From Streptomyces albospinus (GTDB lineage Bacteria; Actinomycetota; Actinomycetes; Streptomycetales; Streptomycetaceae), in contig NZ_BMRP01000010.1 of NCBI RefSeq assembly GCF_014648695.1, forward strand, positions 62,001 to 126,000: a DNA stretch of 64,000 nucleotides, read 5' to 3'. The notes under the pieces were generated by a model. That model did not search any database and was not told the DNA's origin. It saw only the letters and a list, made by a program, of their open reading frames with translations. Positions 17,302-26,730 of the stretch are shown piece by piece; position 1 is the stretch's first letter; the number at the start of each line of letters is the position of its first letter. The position numbers were made by a program, and so were the translations under genes.

Positions 17302-20300
17302 TTGAACGAGTGTCACGACAGCACCGCCATAGTGGGGATGGGGCCTCGCGGCCTGAGCGTCTTCCTCCGCCTGTGCGCCAATCTGGCTCAACGTCCCGGA
17401 CCACCCGTCACCGTGCATCTGGTCGACCCCTACCCACCGGGCCCCGGCCGGGTGTGGCGCACGGATCAGCCCGGGTGCCTGCTCATGAACACGGTGGCTT
17501 CCCAAGTCACCGTCTATCCCGATGAATCCGTGGAGATGGCAGGGCCACTCGTCACCGGCCCCAGCCTGTGGGAGTGGGTACGGACTGCCGCCGCCCTGCC
17601 GTCAGCTGTCCCGCTGGACGAGAGGTTCTTGCAGGAGGCACGTCGGCTGCACGCCGATGCCTACCCCAGCCGGCGGCTCTACGGCGCCTACCTGCGCTGG
17701 GCATTCCTGGATGCGGTGTCGTCGGCGCCGTGCTCCCTGAACGTCGTCGTCCATGCCACCCGCGCCCTGCGGCTCGACGGTGGCGGCGGAATGACTGGTT
17801 CAGGCTCACCGGAGCAGCAACTGACGTTGGAGAACGGGACGGTACTGGGCGGCCTGAGGATGGTCGTCCTCACCCAGGGGCACACGCCGGTGTCCCTGAG
17901 CGCCACGGAGCGCGCACGCGCCGGGTTCGCCGAGCGCACCCGTCTCACCTATCTCCCCCCGGGCAACCCGGCCGACGCCGACCTGTCAGGGATCGCCGCC
18001 GGGGAGGCGGTGATCCTCTCCGGGCTCGGCCTGTGCTTCTTCGATTACATGGCGCTGCTGACCACGGGCCGCGGTGGCCGCTTCCAACGGCGGGACGGCC
18101 AGGTGACGTACGTACCGTCCGGACACGAGCCCCGGATGATCTGCGGATCGCGCCGCGGCATCCCCTATGTCGCCCGCGGGCGCAACGAGAAGGGCCCGTG
18201 CGGCCGACACGAGCCGCAGGTGCTCACGGCCGCGCTCGCCGGGCGGCTCCGCGGTGCTGACGGAACATCCCGGCGACTCGACTTCCGGCGCGAGATATGG
18301 CCCCTGATCGCCAAGGAGGTGGAGACCGTCTACTACACGCGCCTCGTCGCGCGGCGTACGTCCGAAGCGGTGGCGGAGCAGTTCCGCCGCCACTACCTGC
18401 CGGCTCCCTGGCACAGCAGGACGGAGGAGACCGTGCGGGCCGCGGCCGGCATCGCCCCGGGTGAGACCTGGGACTGGGAGAAGGCGACGTATCCGCACCG
18501 CGACCGGTCGTTCACCGACGCCGCCGACTTCCGCCGCTGGCTGCTGGACCATCTCACCGCTGACATCGCGCAGGCCGGAGGCGGAAACCTCGGCGATCCG
18601 ACCAAGGCCGCGCTGGACGTGCTGCGCGATCTGCGCAACGAGGTCCGGATGGCCATCGACCACGGAGGGCTGTCCAGCCGCTCGCATGCCGAGGACCTCG
18701 ACGGTTGGTACACCCCGCTGAACGCCTTTCTGTCCATCGGACCGCCCGTCCGGCGGATCGAGGAGATGGCGGCCCTGATCCGCGCCGGCCTCCTGGAGCC
18801 GGTCGGCCCCGCCGCCACTGTCGACTGCTGTGAGACGCAGGGCACGTTCACCGTCCACTCGCCGGCCGTTCCCGGCTCCTTGCGCAGGGCCCATGCCCTG
18901 ATCGAGGCGCGCCTGCCCAGACCGGACGTCCGGCGCACCGCTGATCCGCTCCTCGGATATCTCCTGCGGACGCAGCAGGGCACCTCGTATCGGATCCGTG
19001 ACGCGGACGGCAGCACGTACGACACCGGCGGGCTGCAAGTGACATGCAGGCCCTATCAGTTGGTGTCACGTCACGGGTACGGACATCCCGGTGTGCTCGC
19101 CTTCGGTGTTCCCACCGAAGGCGTCCACTGGGGCACCGCCGCCGGTGCGCGGCCGGGCGTGAACTCGGTGTCGCTGGCGGATGCGGATGCCGTCGCGTGC
19201 GCGGTGCTCTCCTGCCTTCGGCGCAGCCGGCGCGCCCCGGCCGAACACGGTGCGCCGCACACTGTCCGGCCGGAGGCGCCCCACGGCGGCGGTGGAGTCC
19301 CCCTCGGAGCGCAGGGCACTCGACGGGACGGCCGTGGCCTGCCCCGCCACCCCGCCGTGGGGAAGGGCGACACCCCCGCGTCCGGCCCCGCACGCGCCAA
19401 CCCGGGCCAGAGCCTCGCCTCGGCCTCCGAATCAGGGCATGGATCCCGGCCGCCACCCAGCCTGCGGTCACCACCCGGGCAGGCGCGCGCCACCGCATGG
19501 TCCGACCGGCAGCCGTCCGGTGGCACGGGCCGGCGAACTGCCCGTGGATCCCCTCGGGTTCGGCCGCGGAACACCTTCTGCGCCGAACCGGATCCCTGCA
19601 CCGAACCAGGCGACATGCGACAGGAGTGCACGATGTTGTCAGACCTCCCGCCGGGGACCGGCGACCCTTGCCGTACCAGTGCCGCAGCAGCACGAGACAG
19701 TGCCGAGGACAGCGGTCTGCTGACGCCCGTGCGGGCGTCGACACCGATCGAGGCCGCGGTCTCGGATCGTGCCTGGGTGCAGGCGATGCTGGACGCCGAG
19801 GCGGCTCTGGCCCGTTCCCAGGCACGCCTGGGAACGGTACCGGAGTCGGCCGCTGCCGCGATCACGGATGCTGCCCGTGCCGGCGACCTGGACCTGCCTG
19901 ATCTGGCCCGGCGTGCCCGTGCGGCGGCCAATCCGGTGGTCCCCCTGGTGCAGGACCTGGCGACCGCCGTGCATGCGGCGTGCCCCGCGGCCACCCGGTT
20001 CGTTCACCTGGGTTCCACGAGCCAGGACATCCTGGACACCGCCGCCATGCTGGTGTCGGCGCGCGGCATCGCGTTGATCCTGCACGACCTGGACCAGGCG
20101 GCGGACGGCGTGGCGGTGCTCGCCGCCCGTCATCGCGACGACCTCATGGCCGGCCGGACCCTCACCCAGCACGCCACACCCATCACCTTCGGACTCAAGG
20201 CCGCCGGCTGGCTCCTGGGTCTCCTGGAGGCCCGAGGGCGGCTGGACGAGGTCGGGCGCACCCGCCTGCCCGTGCAGCTGGGTGGCGCGGCCGGAACCAT

Positions 20301-21108
20301 GGCCGGGTATCTTGAATGCGCTCGCGACGGTGACCCTGCTGCGCCGCCGCCCGCGCACTACGCACCGGATCTGACCGAGACCTACGCCCGGGAACTCGGC
20401 CTGTCGGCACCCCTGCTGCCCTGGCACACCCGTCGCACCCCGATGGCCGACCTCGCGCACGCCCTCAGCGTGACCGCCGGATCCCTCGGCAAGATCGCCA
20501 CGGATGTGCTCAGTCTGGCCCGTACCGAGACCGCGGAGATCAACGAGCTGGGCGGACCCGGCCACGGAGCATCCTCGGCCATGCCGCAGAAACGCAACCC
20601 GGTCCTGGCCACGCTCGTCCGGACGGCTGCTTTGCAGGTACCGCCTCTGGCCGCGATCCTGCTCCAGAGCATGGCGGCGGAGGACGAACGCCCGGCCGGT
20701 GCCTGGCACGCGGAGTGGATGCCGCTGCGGGAATGCCTCCGCCTTGTCGGCGGTGCGGCTCGTACCGCTGCGGATCTCTGCGCACGCATGGCTGTCAACC
20801 CGGCGCGGATGCGCGCCAATCTGGAGACGACCGGCGCGCTGATGACCACCGAGCGCCTCGTCCACGCCCTGCGGGCCCGCTACCCGGACCGCTCGGCCGC
20901 GTCCGCTGTCGCCCAGGCCTGCCACACCGCTCTGACCGGTCAACGCCCCCTGGTCGACGCCCTCTTGGACGTCCCCGAGATCCGGGAGAGCTTCTCCGCC
21001 GCCGACATCGATGGCCTGCTCGACCCCTCTCGCTACCTGGGAGCCTCCGCGGAACTCGTGGATCGCGCTCTCGAACACCACGCCGGACAACGTGACCGCA
21101 GCAACTGA
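17302..21108 (+). CDS. CreE-like nitrosuccinate-forming monooxygenase, open frame continuous with CreD-like lyase
   Basis: One open frame holds two enzymes. The first (to about 19210) is an FAD/NAD(P)-binding N-hydroxylating monooxygenase with IVGMGPRG at the start, YGAYLRWAFLD and a second nucleotide-binding region EAVILSGLGLC. Its closest remembered family is CreE, which oxidises aspartate to nitrosuccinate. A low-complexity stretch of about 140 residues (roughly 19210-19632, rich in Pro, Gly, Arg) links to the CreD-like lyase. The TTG at 17302 has GGAGGAG just upstream. The in-frame GTG at 17281 lies before that site. The linker reads like untranslated spacer, so a lost stop or a frame accident is possible. 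Confidence 0.78.
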   Translation: MNECHDSTAIVGMGPRGLSVFLRLCANLAQRPGPPVTVHLVDPYPPGPGRVWRTDQPGCLLMNTVASQVTVYPDESVEMAGPLVTGPSLWEWVRTAAALPSAVPLDERFLQEARRLHADAYPSRRLYGAYLRWAFLDAVSSAPCSLNVVVHATRALRLDGGGGMTGSGSPEQQLTLENGTVLGGLRMVVLTQGHTPVSLSATERARAGFAERTRLTYLPPGNPADADLSGIAAGEAVILSGLGLCFFDYMALLTTGRGGRFQRRDGQVTYVPSGHEPRMICGSRRGIPYVARGRNEKGPCGRHEPQVLTAALAGRLRGADGTSRRLDFRREIWPLIAKEVETVYYTRLVARRTSEAVAEQFRRHYLPAPWHSRTEETVRAAAGIAPGETWDWEKATYPHRDRSFTDAADFRRWLLDHLTADIAQAGGGNLGDPTKAALDVLRDLRNEVRMAIDHGGLSSRSHAEDLDGWYTPLNAFLSIGPPVRRIEEMAALIRAGLLEPVGPAATVDCCETQGTFTVHSPAVPGSLRRAHALIEARLPRPDVRRTADPLLGYLLRTQQGTSYRIRDADGSTYDTGGLQVTCRPYQLVSRHGYGHPGVLAFGVPTEGVHWGTAAGARPGVNSVSLADADAVACAVLSCLRRSRRAPAEHGAPHTVRPEAPHGGGGVPLGAQGTRRDGRGLPRHPAVGKGDTPASGPARANPGQSLASASESGHGSRPPPSLRSPPGQARATAWSDRQPSGGTGRRTARGSPRVRPRNTFCAEPDPCTEPGDMRQECTMLSDLPPGTGDPCRTSAAAARDSAEDSGLLTPVRASTPIEAAVSDRAWVQAMLDAEAALARSQARLGTVPESAAAAITDAARAGDLDLPDLARRARAAANPVVPLVQDLATAVHAACPAATRFVHLGSTSQDILDTAAMLVSARGIALILHDLDQAADGVAVLAARHRDDLMAGRTLTQHATPITFGLKAAGWLLGLLEARGRLDEVGRTRLPVQLGGAAGTMAGYLECARDGDPAAPPPAHYAPDLTETYARELGLSAPLLPWHTRRTPMADLAHALSVTAGSLGKIATDVLSLARTETAEINELGGPGHGASSAMPQKRNPVLATLVRTAALQVPPLAAILLQSMAAEDERPAGAWHAEWMPLRECLRLVGGAARTAADLCARMAVNPARMRANLETTGALMTTERLVHALRARYPDRSAASAVAQACHTALTGQRPLVDALLDVPEIRESFSAADIDGLLDPSRYLGASAELVDRALEHHAGQRDRSN
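19633..21108 (+). CDS. CreD-like nitrosuccinate lyase (fumarase/aspartase superfamily)
   Basis: This lyase has the superfamily signature SSAMPQKRNPV plus FVHLGSTSQDILDTA and TLTQHATPITFG. It belongs with PcaB-like and CreD proteins rather than ordinary fumarases. CreD splits nitrosuccinate into fumarate and nitrous acid. An ATG at 19633 with ACAGGAG 7 bases upstream could start it independently, giving 491 residues, close to family length. It is therefore listed both as part of the long frame and as a probable separate protein. Pairing with the CreE-like enzyme upstream makes the nitrous acid assignment strong. Confidence 0.82.
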   Translation: MLSDLPPGTGDPCRTSAAAARDSAEDSGLLTPVRASTPIEAAVSDRAWVQAMLDAEAALARSQARLGTVPESAAAAITDAARAGDLDLPDLARRARAAANPVVPLVQDLATAVHAACPAATRFVHLGSTSQDILDTAAMLVSARGIALILHDLDQAADGVAVLAARHRDDLMAGRTLTQHATPITFGLKAAGWLLGLLEARGRLDEVGRTRLPVQLGGAAGTMAGYLECARDGDPAAPPPAHYAPDLTETYARELGLSAPLLPWHTRRTPMADLAHALSVTAGSLGKIATDVLSLARTETAEINELGGPGHGASSAMPQKRNPVLATLVRTAALQVPPLAAILLQSMAAEDERPAGAWHAEWMPLRECLRLVGGAARTAADLCARMAVNPARMRANLETTGALMTTERLVHALRARYPDRSAASAVAQACHTALTGQRPLVDALLDVPEIRESFSAADIDGLLDPSRYLGASAELVDRALEHHAGQRDRSN

Positions 21109-21231
21109 CGCTGCGAGCCGCGAGACGTCCGTGCCCGTCGCGGCCGACGCCCGGCCCCTGCGCCGTGCGCCGGTTCCACCGCGACCCCCCGCACCCGTAC
21201 GCCACCATCATCTTTGAGGAGACCCGTCGCC

Positions 21232-22551
21232 GTGAACGCCACCACCCCCCGCCCCTCCGGCAACGAAGCCCTGTTGACCGCCGCCCGGGCCGTCATCGCC
21301 GGCGGAGGCAGCAGCAACATGCGCAACCTCGGGATCCAGGACCCTCTCGTCGTCGACCGGGCCATGGGCGCCCGCGTGTGGGACGTCGAGGGCAACGAAC
21401 TCATCGACGTCAACATGGGCTACGGACCCCATCTGTTCGGCTACGCCGATGCCGAGGTGGTGGAAGCCGTCAGCGAGCGGCTGCACCTCGGGGCCATGAC
21501 CGGGATCGTCCACCGGCTCGATGCTCAGGCGGGCGAGCTGATAGGCGCGTTGATGCCCTCCATGGAGCAGGTCCGCTTCGCCAACTCGGGCACCGAAGCC
21601 ATCACGTCCGCGATCCGCCTGGCCCGCTTCCACACCAAGCGCACGCTCATCGTGACCTTCGAGGGCCACTACCACGGCTGGAGCGACACGTTGCTGCGCG
21701 GCGCGATCACCGCCGACAGCACCGGGCAGCACGGCGGTACCGAACTGCACGCCGCCCCCGGAACCAACCCCGAGGCGCTGTGGCACACCGTGCAGCTGCC
21801 CTGGAACGACAGCGACGCCCTCGCCCGCTTCTTCGCCGAGCGGGGCGTCGAGGTCGCCGCGGTGATCTGCGAACCCATCTGTGCGAATGCGGGTGTGGTG
21901 CACCCGTTGCCCGGATACCTGGAGCAGATGGGCGAGTTGGCCGCAGCCAATGGCGCGCTGCTCGTGTTCGACGAGGTCATCACCGGATTCCGTGTGTCGC
22001 GCGGCGGCGCCCAGGAACTCCTGGGCATCCGGCCCGACATCAGTGTCATCTCGAAGGTGCTCGGCGGCGGCTTCCCGGTCGCCGCCTTCGGCGCCGGCCG
22101 GGAGATCATGGGTCCGCTGGCACGCAACGAGGCGTTTCACGGCGGTGTCTACAGCGGCAACCATGCCGCCGTACAAGCCGTGGTCAGCATGCTCGGCAAG
22201 ATCCAGCGCAGCCCCTCTGTCTACACAGACCTTGAGGAATCCTGTTCCCACCTGGAGAAGAAGCTGCGCGACCGCTTCGCGGAAGCCGGCCGGCCCGTGC
22301 GGATCGCACGGGCCGGCTCGGTGCTGTCCGTGGCCGTCCTGAGCGGGCCGCAAACCGGTCCCGAGGCGTACGACGCGGCGACGGACACCATCGACTTCGC
22401 CGCACACCGGCGTCTCCAGCGGCACTGCCAGCGCGGTGGACTGTACTTCCACCCCAATCCTCTGGAGCCGTGGTTCCTCAGCAGCGCACACAGCCGGGCG
22501 GACATGGACCGGATTGTGGATGTGGTCGCGCGCGGCCTGCGGGCCGGGTGA
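21232..22551 (+). CDS. Class III aminotransferase (glutamate-1-semialdehyde aminomutase-like)
   Basis: The PLP enzyme has 439 residues with GAEDLPVVDR-type lead replaced by GIQDPLVVDRAMGARVWD, FANSGTEAITSA, FEGHYHGWSD, LLVFDEVITGFR and Lys275 in ISKVLGGGFP. These are GSA-aminomutase features. The GTG at 21232 has GAGGAG 10 bases upstream, and the in-frame TTG at 21214 overlaps that site. It overlaps the PPTase (GTGA). In natural product loci such enzymes move amino groups within or onto small acids or ACP-bound chains. The substrate is unknown. Confidence 0.85.
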   Translation: MNATTPRPSGNEALLTAARAVIAGGGSSNMRNLGIQDPLVVDRAMGARVWDVEGNELIDVNMGYGPHLFGYADAEVVEAVSERLHLGAMTGIVHRLDAQAGELIGALMPSMEQVRFANSGTEAITSAIRLARFHTKRTLIVTFEGHYHGWSDTLLRGAITADSTGQHGGTELHAAPGTNPEALWHTVQLPWNDSDALARFFAERGVEVAAVICEPICANAGVVHPLPGYLEQMGELAAANGALLVFDEVITGFRVSRGGAQELLGIRPDISVISKVLGGGFPVAAFGAGREIMGPLARNEAFHGGVYSGNHAAVQAVVSMLGKIQRSPSVYTDLEESCSHLEKKLRDRFAEAGRPVRIARAGSVLSVAVLSGPQTGPEAYDAATDTIDFAAHRRLQRHCQRGGLYFHPNPLEPWFLSSAHSRADMDRIVDVVARGLRAG

Positions 22552-23258
22552 TCCGGCTGTCGCCGGCGCTCGCCGCAACGGCCGGTGCCGAAGCCTCGCC
22601 GCGAAGGCCCCTGCGGGCAGGCGCGGCCGAGCGACGGACACCCCCATCGCAGCACGCAACAGTGGCTGTTTCAGCGGTACGCGGGCCGGAGCGGGAGGCT
22701 GCCCGTGGGCTGCTCCTGAAGACGGCCGCCGGCATGCTCGGTGCCAGCGAGATCGGGAAACTCGACATCGGCCACCGGCCCGGCGGCCGGCCCCATCTCA
22801 TCGGAGCGATGACGGACACTCACATCAGCGTGAGCCATGGGCGAGGCGTGGTCGCGGTCGCGTTGAGCCCCGCCGGGCCCGTCGGTGTGGACATCGAGGC
22901 GGTGCGGCCGGTACCGGCCCTGGCCTTGAGCCGCAGGTACTTCCCCGCGACCGAGTCCGACTGGCTCGGGGGCCTGCCCGCCCCCGACCGGGCAGCGGCG
23001 TTCTTGTGGCTGTGGACCGCAAAGGAAGCGATCGGCAAGGCCCGAGGCGCAGGTCTGCGCCACGGTGGTACCCGCCAGCGGATACCTCTGCCGGGCGTCT
23101 GGCCCCCCGAGTTCGCCGGCCTGCGGCCGGCTGAGGTGCCCGGCAGTCCTGGGGTGTGGCTGAGCGAGCCGGTGCGGTGGGCGGGATGCGTCCTGGCACT
23201 TGCGGCCGTCGGGCAGATGCCGCGAGCCGTCAGCATCCGAACCGACGGCAGCACCTGA
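22548..23258 (+). CDS. Sfp-type 4'-phosphopantetheinyl transferase
   Basis: The 236-residue protein has HISVSHGRG, VGVDIEAVR and WTAKEAIGKA, the P1-P3 motifs of Sfp/EntD enzymes with the metal-binding Asp and Glu. It would convert the cluster ACP to its holo form. The GTG start overlaps the aminotransferase stop, so it is co-translated. The longer open frame upstream lies inside the aminotransferase and was discarded. Confidence 0.9.
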   Translation: MIRLSPALAATAGAEASPRRPLRAGAAERRTPPSQHATVAVSAVRGPEREAARGLLLKTAAGMLGASEIGKLDIGHRPGGRPHLIGAMTDTHISVSHGRGVVAVALSPAGPVGVDIEAVRPVPALALSRRYFPATESDWLGGLPAPDRAAAFLWLWTAKEAIGKARGAGLRHGGTRQRIPLPGVWPPEFAGLRPAEVPGSPGVWLSEPVRWAGCVLALAAVGQMPRAVSIRTDGST

Positions 23259-23311
23259 CCGATCTTGCGCATGACCAGTTCGGAACCACGATGACAAGGC
23301 AGGGCAGCGTC

Positions 23312-25684
23312 ATGATTGATGAGCGATGGCCGTCGGCCGCCCGCGAACGCGAGCTGAGCACATTCGCCGCGGACCTCGCCTCCTCTGATATGCGCGCCTA
23401 TGTCATCCACGGCAGGGCAGGCGTGGGCAAGACGCAACTTGCCCACGCCTGCCTGGATTTCGCCCGCCACGCCGGATATCCGGTTCTCCACGTTACGGCC
23501 TCCGCCACGGCCGCCGGTGTGCCACTGGGCGCGATGGCCCACCTGCTGCCGTCGGACCCCCGTCTCCGCGACCCTGCCGCCGTGTTCACCGCCATAACGA
23601 CGGCGCTGCGCGTGAGGAATGGGGAAACCGCTGATCGGCCGGCCGCCGGATTCCGCACGGTCCTGCTCGTCGACGACCTGCATCTGCTGGACGGCACCTC
23701 GATCGTGCTACTGCACCAACTGCTGGCGGCCGACGCGGTGCACTTGATAGCGACGGTGCATACCGATACATGCCGCAATGCCGCCGTCGATGCGATACGG
23801 GAGTGCCCCGTCACCCGACACCTGAATCTCGCCGAGTTCGACTTCGAGCAGGCGCGCAGCCTGCTCACCGATGTGCTGGGCGCACCCCTTGACCATCGCG
23901 CCGCGAGTGAATTGGTGAGAGTCTCCGGAGGAAACCCCCTGTTCCTGAAGGAACTCGTGGGCCATGTGCTCGCGTCGGGCGCGCTGGAGAAGAAGCACGC
24001 ACGGTGGCAGCTGAACGGGGGGATCAAGGCAACCGTCCGCCTCAGTGACATTGTCCGCGGCCGGGTGAGCGAGTTCCAGGGATCGAGCAGGGACATACTG
24101 GAGACCCTCGCTCTGTGTGAAACCCTGTCCGTCCATGCCCTTGAGCAGATCGGCACGGCGGCCGATCTCGACGTCCTGCGGCGGGCCGGGATCATCCGTA
24201 TGGCCCGGGACCGGCGCCGCACCTCCTGCACGATCGCCCATCCGCTCTACAGCGAGATACTGGCGGCGGAAATCCCCCCTGCGCGCGCATGCGCCGTCTA
24301 CCGCCGGCAGGCGGCGTTGGTCGCCTCCTGCGGGTCACGCCGCCGCGAAGACGCCCTGACCCTTGCGATATGGCAACTGGCCGCCGGGGAAAGGGCCGAT
24401 GTGGCCACGCTCGTACAAGCAGCCGGACTGGCCCGGCATGCCCGTGATTTCCTGGCAGTCATCCGTCTGCTGTCCCTCGTGGACGAGGAGAGCCTCACCG
24501 CGGATATCTGCCTGCTCGTAGGCGAAGCCCACTGCCACTCGGGCCACCGGGAAGAAGCCGAGGAATGGCTCCACCGTGCCCAGGACACAGCAGAGACCGA
24601 GCAGCAGACACTCACCGCAGCCATGCTGCGCGCGACCAATTTCTACTGGCAGGTGGCCGATACCCAGAGAACCCTGGAGGTGATCAGCGAGGCCCGGGAC
24701 CGGCTCGCCACTTACGAAGGACTCCGGAAGCTGTCGGTGGACGAAGCCACCTATCACCTGTGCATTCACGGGACGGACGCCGCGCTTTCCTGCCTGGAAG
24801 ATCTGGGCGCCACCGACGAGCCGCGTGTCCTGGCCCGGGGCATGCTCCAGAAGTCCGTCGCTCTCTCCTACAGCGGCGAGGGCGGCGAAGCGCTGCGACT
24901 GCTCGACACGGTCCGTGAAGGGGACAGTGCCGATGCCGGTTCGCGCAGTGCACCGGGGCCTCCCTCCTACGAGCGTTGCGAGTCCGCCCTGCTGCGGATG
25001 ATCGTGCTGGTGAACACCGGCAGGTTCGATGACGCGCGAGCCATGGGCAAGGAGTACTTCGAGCAGTCCGCAACGGCCGAAATGCCGGACCTCCGGACAT
25101 GGTTCGCATGCCATGCGGCGCGCTGCGAACTGATGGCCAGCCAACTCCGTTCGGCACGAGAGTGGTTCCAGCAGGCCGAGGCACTCGCGGACGCGTATCA
25201 GCAGCCGCGGGCGCTCTGCTTCGCGCGAGCGGGACTGGCGGCAGTCGCGGCGCGGATGGGGGAGCTCGACGCTGCGCAAGACGCCCTGGCCGGTGCCGGT
25301 CCGACTGCTCTCGACGACCACCCCCTGACCTCTCACGACCTCTACGCCCTGGCCGCGGCCTGGATTGCCGCAGCCGATGGTGATCTCCCGCGGGCGCGCC
25401 GCATGCTGGTCGAGGGCGCCACCGCGATGCGGGAGGCGGGCTTCCACCTGGCCGAGGCATGGCTGCTCATGGAGTGTGCCCGGCTCAACGGTGCGGACGA
25501 CGTGCGGGTGCAGCTCGCCGCGATCGGTGACGAGCTGGACAGTTCCCTGGTCCGTGTCTGGGCGACGGCCGCCGACGCGTTCTGCACGCGCGAGCCGGCC
25601 GCACTGACGCAGGCGATCTCGTTCTGCCGTGCGGCAGGTCTGCATGCGCTGGCAGCGGACGTGGCCTCATGGCGTTCCCCCTGA
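23312..25684 (+). CDS. LAL-type AAA ATPase regulator lacking the LuxR HTH
   Basis: The 790-residue protein begins ERWPSAARERELSTF, with Walker A GRAGVGKT (near residue 35) and Walker B VLLVDDLH (near 118). A STAND-ATPase body and TPR-like C-terminal repeats follow. LAL regulators normally end with a LuxR helix-turn-helix, but this frame stops at ASWRSP with none. A degenerate HTH-like stretch follows at about 25836-25980. The ATG at 23312 (AGGG upstream) is preferred over 23291. Without the HTH it probably cannot bind DNA, so it may be inactive or act through a partner. Confidence 0.8.
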   Translation: MIDERWPSAARERELSTFAADLASSDMRAYVIHGRAGVGKTQLAHACLDFARHAGYPVLHVTASATAAGVPLGAMAHLLPSDPRLRDPAAVFTAITTALRVRNGETADRPAAGFRTVLLVDDLHLLDGTSIVLLHQLLAADAVHLIATVHTDTCRNAAVDAIRECPVTRHLNLAEFDFEQARSLLTDVLGAPLDHRAASELVRVSGGNPLFLKELVGHVLASGALEKKHARWQLNGGIKATVRLSDIVRGRVSEFQGSSRDILETLALCETLSVHALEQIGTAADLDVLRRAGIIRMARDRRRTSCTIAHPLYSEILAAEIPPARACAVYRRQAALVASCGSRRREDALTLAIWQLAAGERADVATLVQAAGLARHARDFLAVIRLLSLVDEESLTADICLLVGEAHCHSGHREEAEEWLHRAQDTAETEQQTLTAAMLRATNFYWQVADTQRTLEVISEARDRLATYEGLRKLSVDEATYHLCIHGTDAALSCLEDLGATDEPRVLARGMLQKSVALSYSGEGGEALRLLDTVREGDSADAGSRSAPGPPSYERCESALLRMIVLVNTGRFDDARAMGKEYFEQSATAEMPDLRTWFACHAARCELMASQLRSAREWFQQAEALADAYQQPRALCFARAGLAAVAARMGELDAAQDALAGAGPTALDDHPLTSHDLYALAAAWIAAADGDLPRARRMLVEGATAMREAGFHLAEAWLLMECARLNGADDVRVQLAAIGDELDSSLVRVWATAADAFCTREPAALTQAISFCRAAGLHALAADVASWRSP

Positions 25685-26059
25685 CACGGTCGGCAGCGGC
25701 AGATGCTCGCCGCCGACCGCCGCCCCCCCGCGTCCCGCTCCTCGACCAACTCGGCCGCAGAGGTGCCGACTCCACTTCCCCATCGGGCGGGATCCGGTGC
25801 ACGAAAGGTCGGCCCATACACACCTTTCGCCAGGTCTGACTCACCCTCAAGCTGGATGTGTCAGGTCGGCCCGGCCACGCTCCACCGGGATGCGCCGGCA
25901 GGACAGGTACGGCTGCCGCCAACAGCCGGCGCCTGCTCTCCACCACAGCCCGCCGGGCCATCGAAGGTTCCTGCTGTCCACTCCGCAGCGCTCGGTTGCT
26001 GTGGCCGTGGGCAGGCCACCGTTCACCTCACCCATCACTCACCGAAGGAGGCAGCACCG
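25685..26059. other. Spacer after the LAL gene
   Basis: No intact gene is seen in these 375 bases. They include the possible HTH relic and, at the end, an AAGGAGG-type ribosome site for the secreted protein at 26060. A clear terminator was not found. Confidence 0.4.
25836..25980 (+). pseudogene. Possible decayed LuxR-type HTH of the preceding LAL gene
   Basis: Read with several one-base indels, this stretch keeps the order and approximate spacing of a LAL HTH: a CTGACTCACC start (LT-type), a CGGGA/CGCCGGCAGG part, GCCAACA, and CATCGAAGGTTCC (an IEG-type end). Total length is within about 11 bases of an HTH. The match was made by eye and can be biased. An alignment to LAL genes would decide it. 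Confidence 0.35.
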
Positions 26060-26497
26060 ATGCCCCGCCCTCCCACACTTCGGCGCTCCCTTGTGGCACT
26101 CGTGCTCGCCGCAGCGGTCGTACCGGCGACCGGCTCGCTTGCCGCGGCTGCGACCCCGACGATCCGCCTTGACGATCTGTCCCAGCACCCTGCCGTCAAG
26201 CCGCAGACGTTCGCGGTGACCAACCACGACGGACTGAGCGGGCTGCACTGGTCTCACTGGGGCGCACGGACGGCGATCGGCAAAGGCACCATGACGATCA
26301 ACACCTGTAAGCCGAGCTGTGCCGAAGGCCACCTGCGTATCCTGCCGGGCGCTCGACTTCAGGTACGCGGTGTGCGAAAGGATCAAGGGCAGCGGTACTA
26401 CCGGCAGTACCGGATCACCGATCCGGCGTTCACGCCCCAGGAACGCCACGCGTACTCTCGGTGGACCGACGCCCTGGTCCCCAGCGACTTCGGCTGA
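26060..26497 (+). CDS. Small secreted protein of unknown function
   Basis: The 145-residue protein has a Sec signal (RRSLVALVLAAAVVPATGSLAAAA, split here as a basic lead and hydrophobic core, cleavage near residue 30). The mature part has two close cysteines (TCKPSC) and several Trp and Tyr residues (LHWSHWG, YYRQYR). A strong AAGGAGG lies 9 bases before the ATG. The pattern recalls small Streptomyces secreted proteins of unknown role. It probably does not belong to the biosynthetic pathway. Confidence 0.75.
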   Translation: MPRPPTLRRSLVALVLAAAVVPATGSLAAAATPTIRLDDLSQHPAVKPQTFAVTNHDGLSGLHWSHWGARTAIGKGTMTINTCKPSCAEGHLRILPGARLQVRGVRKDQGQRYYRQYRITDPAFTPQERHAYSRWTDALVPSDFG

Positions 26498-26549
26498 GGA
26501 CTGCCTGGCGGGTCAGCGGCGGAGCCGGAGCCGGAGCGCGGCAACGGCG

Positions 26550-26730
26550 CCATGGCAGACACAGCGCCCCGTGCGGAACAGGCCGCAGGAGCACGGTAGT
26601 TCTTGAGCTGGTTCATCGTCCGCTCGACCTCGTCCCCGCGGGCGTACCGAGTCCGGTCGAAGCCGGTGGGCCGACCGCCGCGGCTGCCCTGCCGCCGGTG
26701 GTCGGCCCGCTCGTCCCCGCGCTCGGGACC
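26550..26730 (-). pseudogene. Relic of an IS5-family transposase C-terminus
   Basis: On the minus strand the frame reads GRPTGFDRTRYARGDEVE then RTMNQLKNYRAPA. This matches the end of IS5-type transposases (GRP..FD..RY..RN.VER..N.LK..R). No DDE catalytic core, upstream half or terminal repeats are seen nearby, and the asparagine of the RN motif is lost. It is a dead insertion footprint, now between the LAL and UbiX parts of the cluster. Confidence 0.55.
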
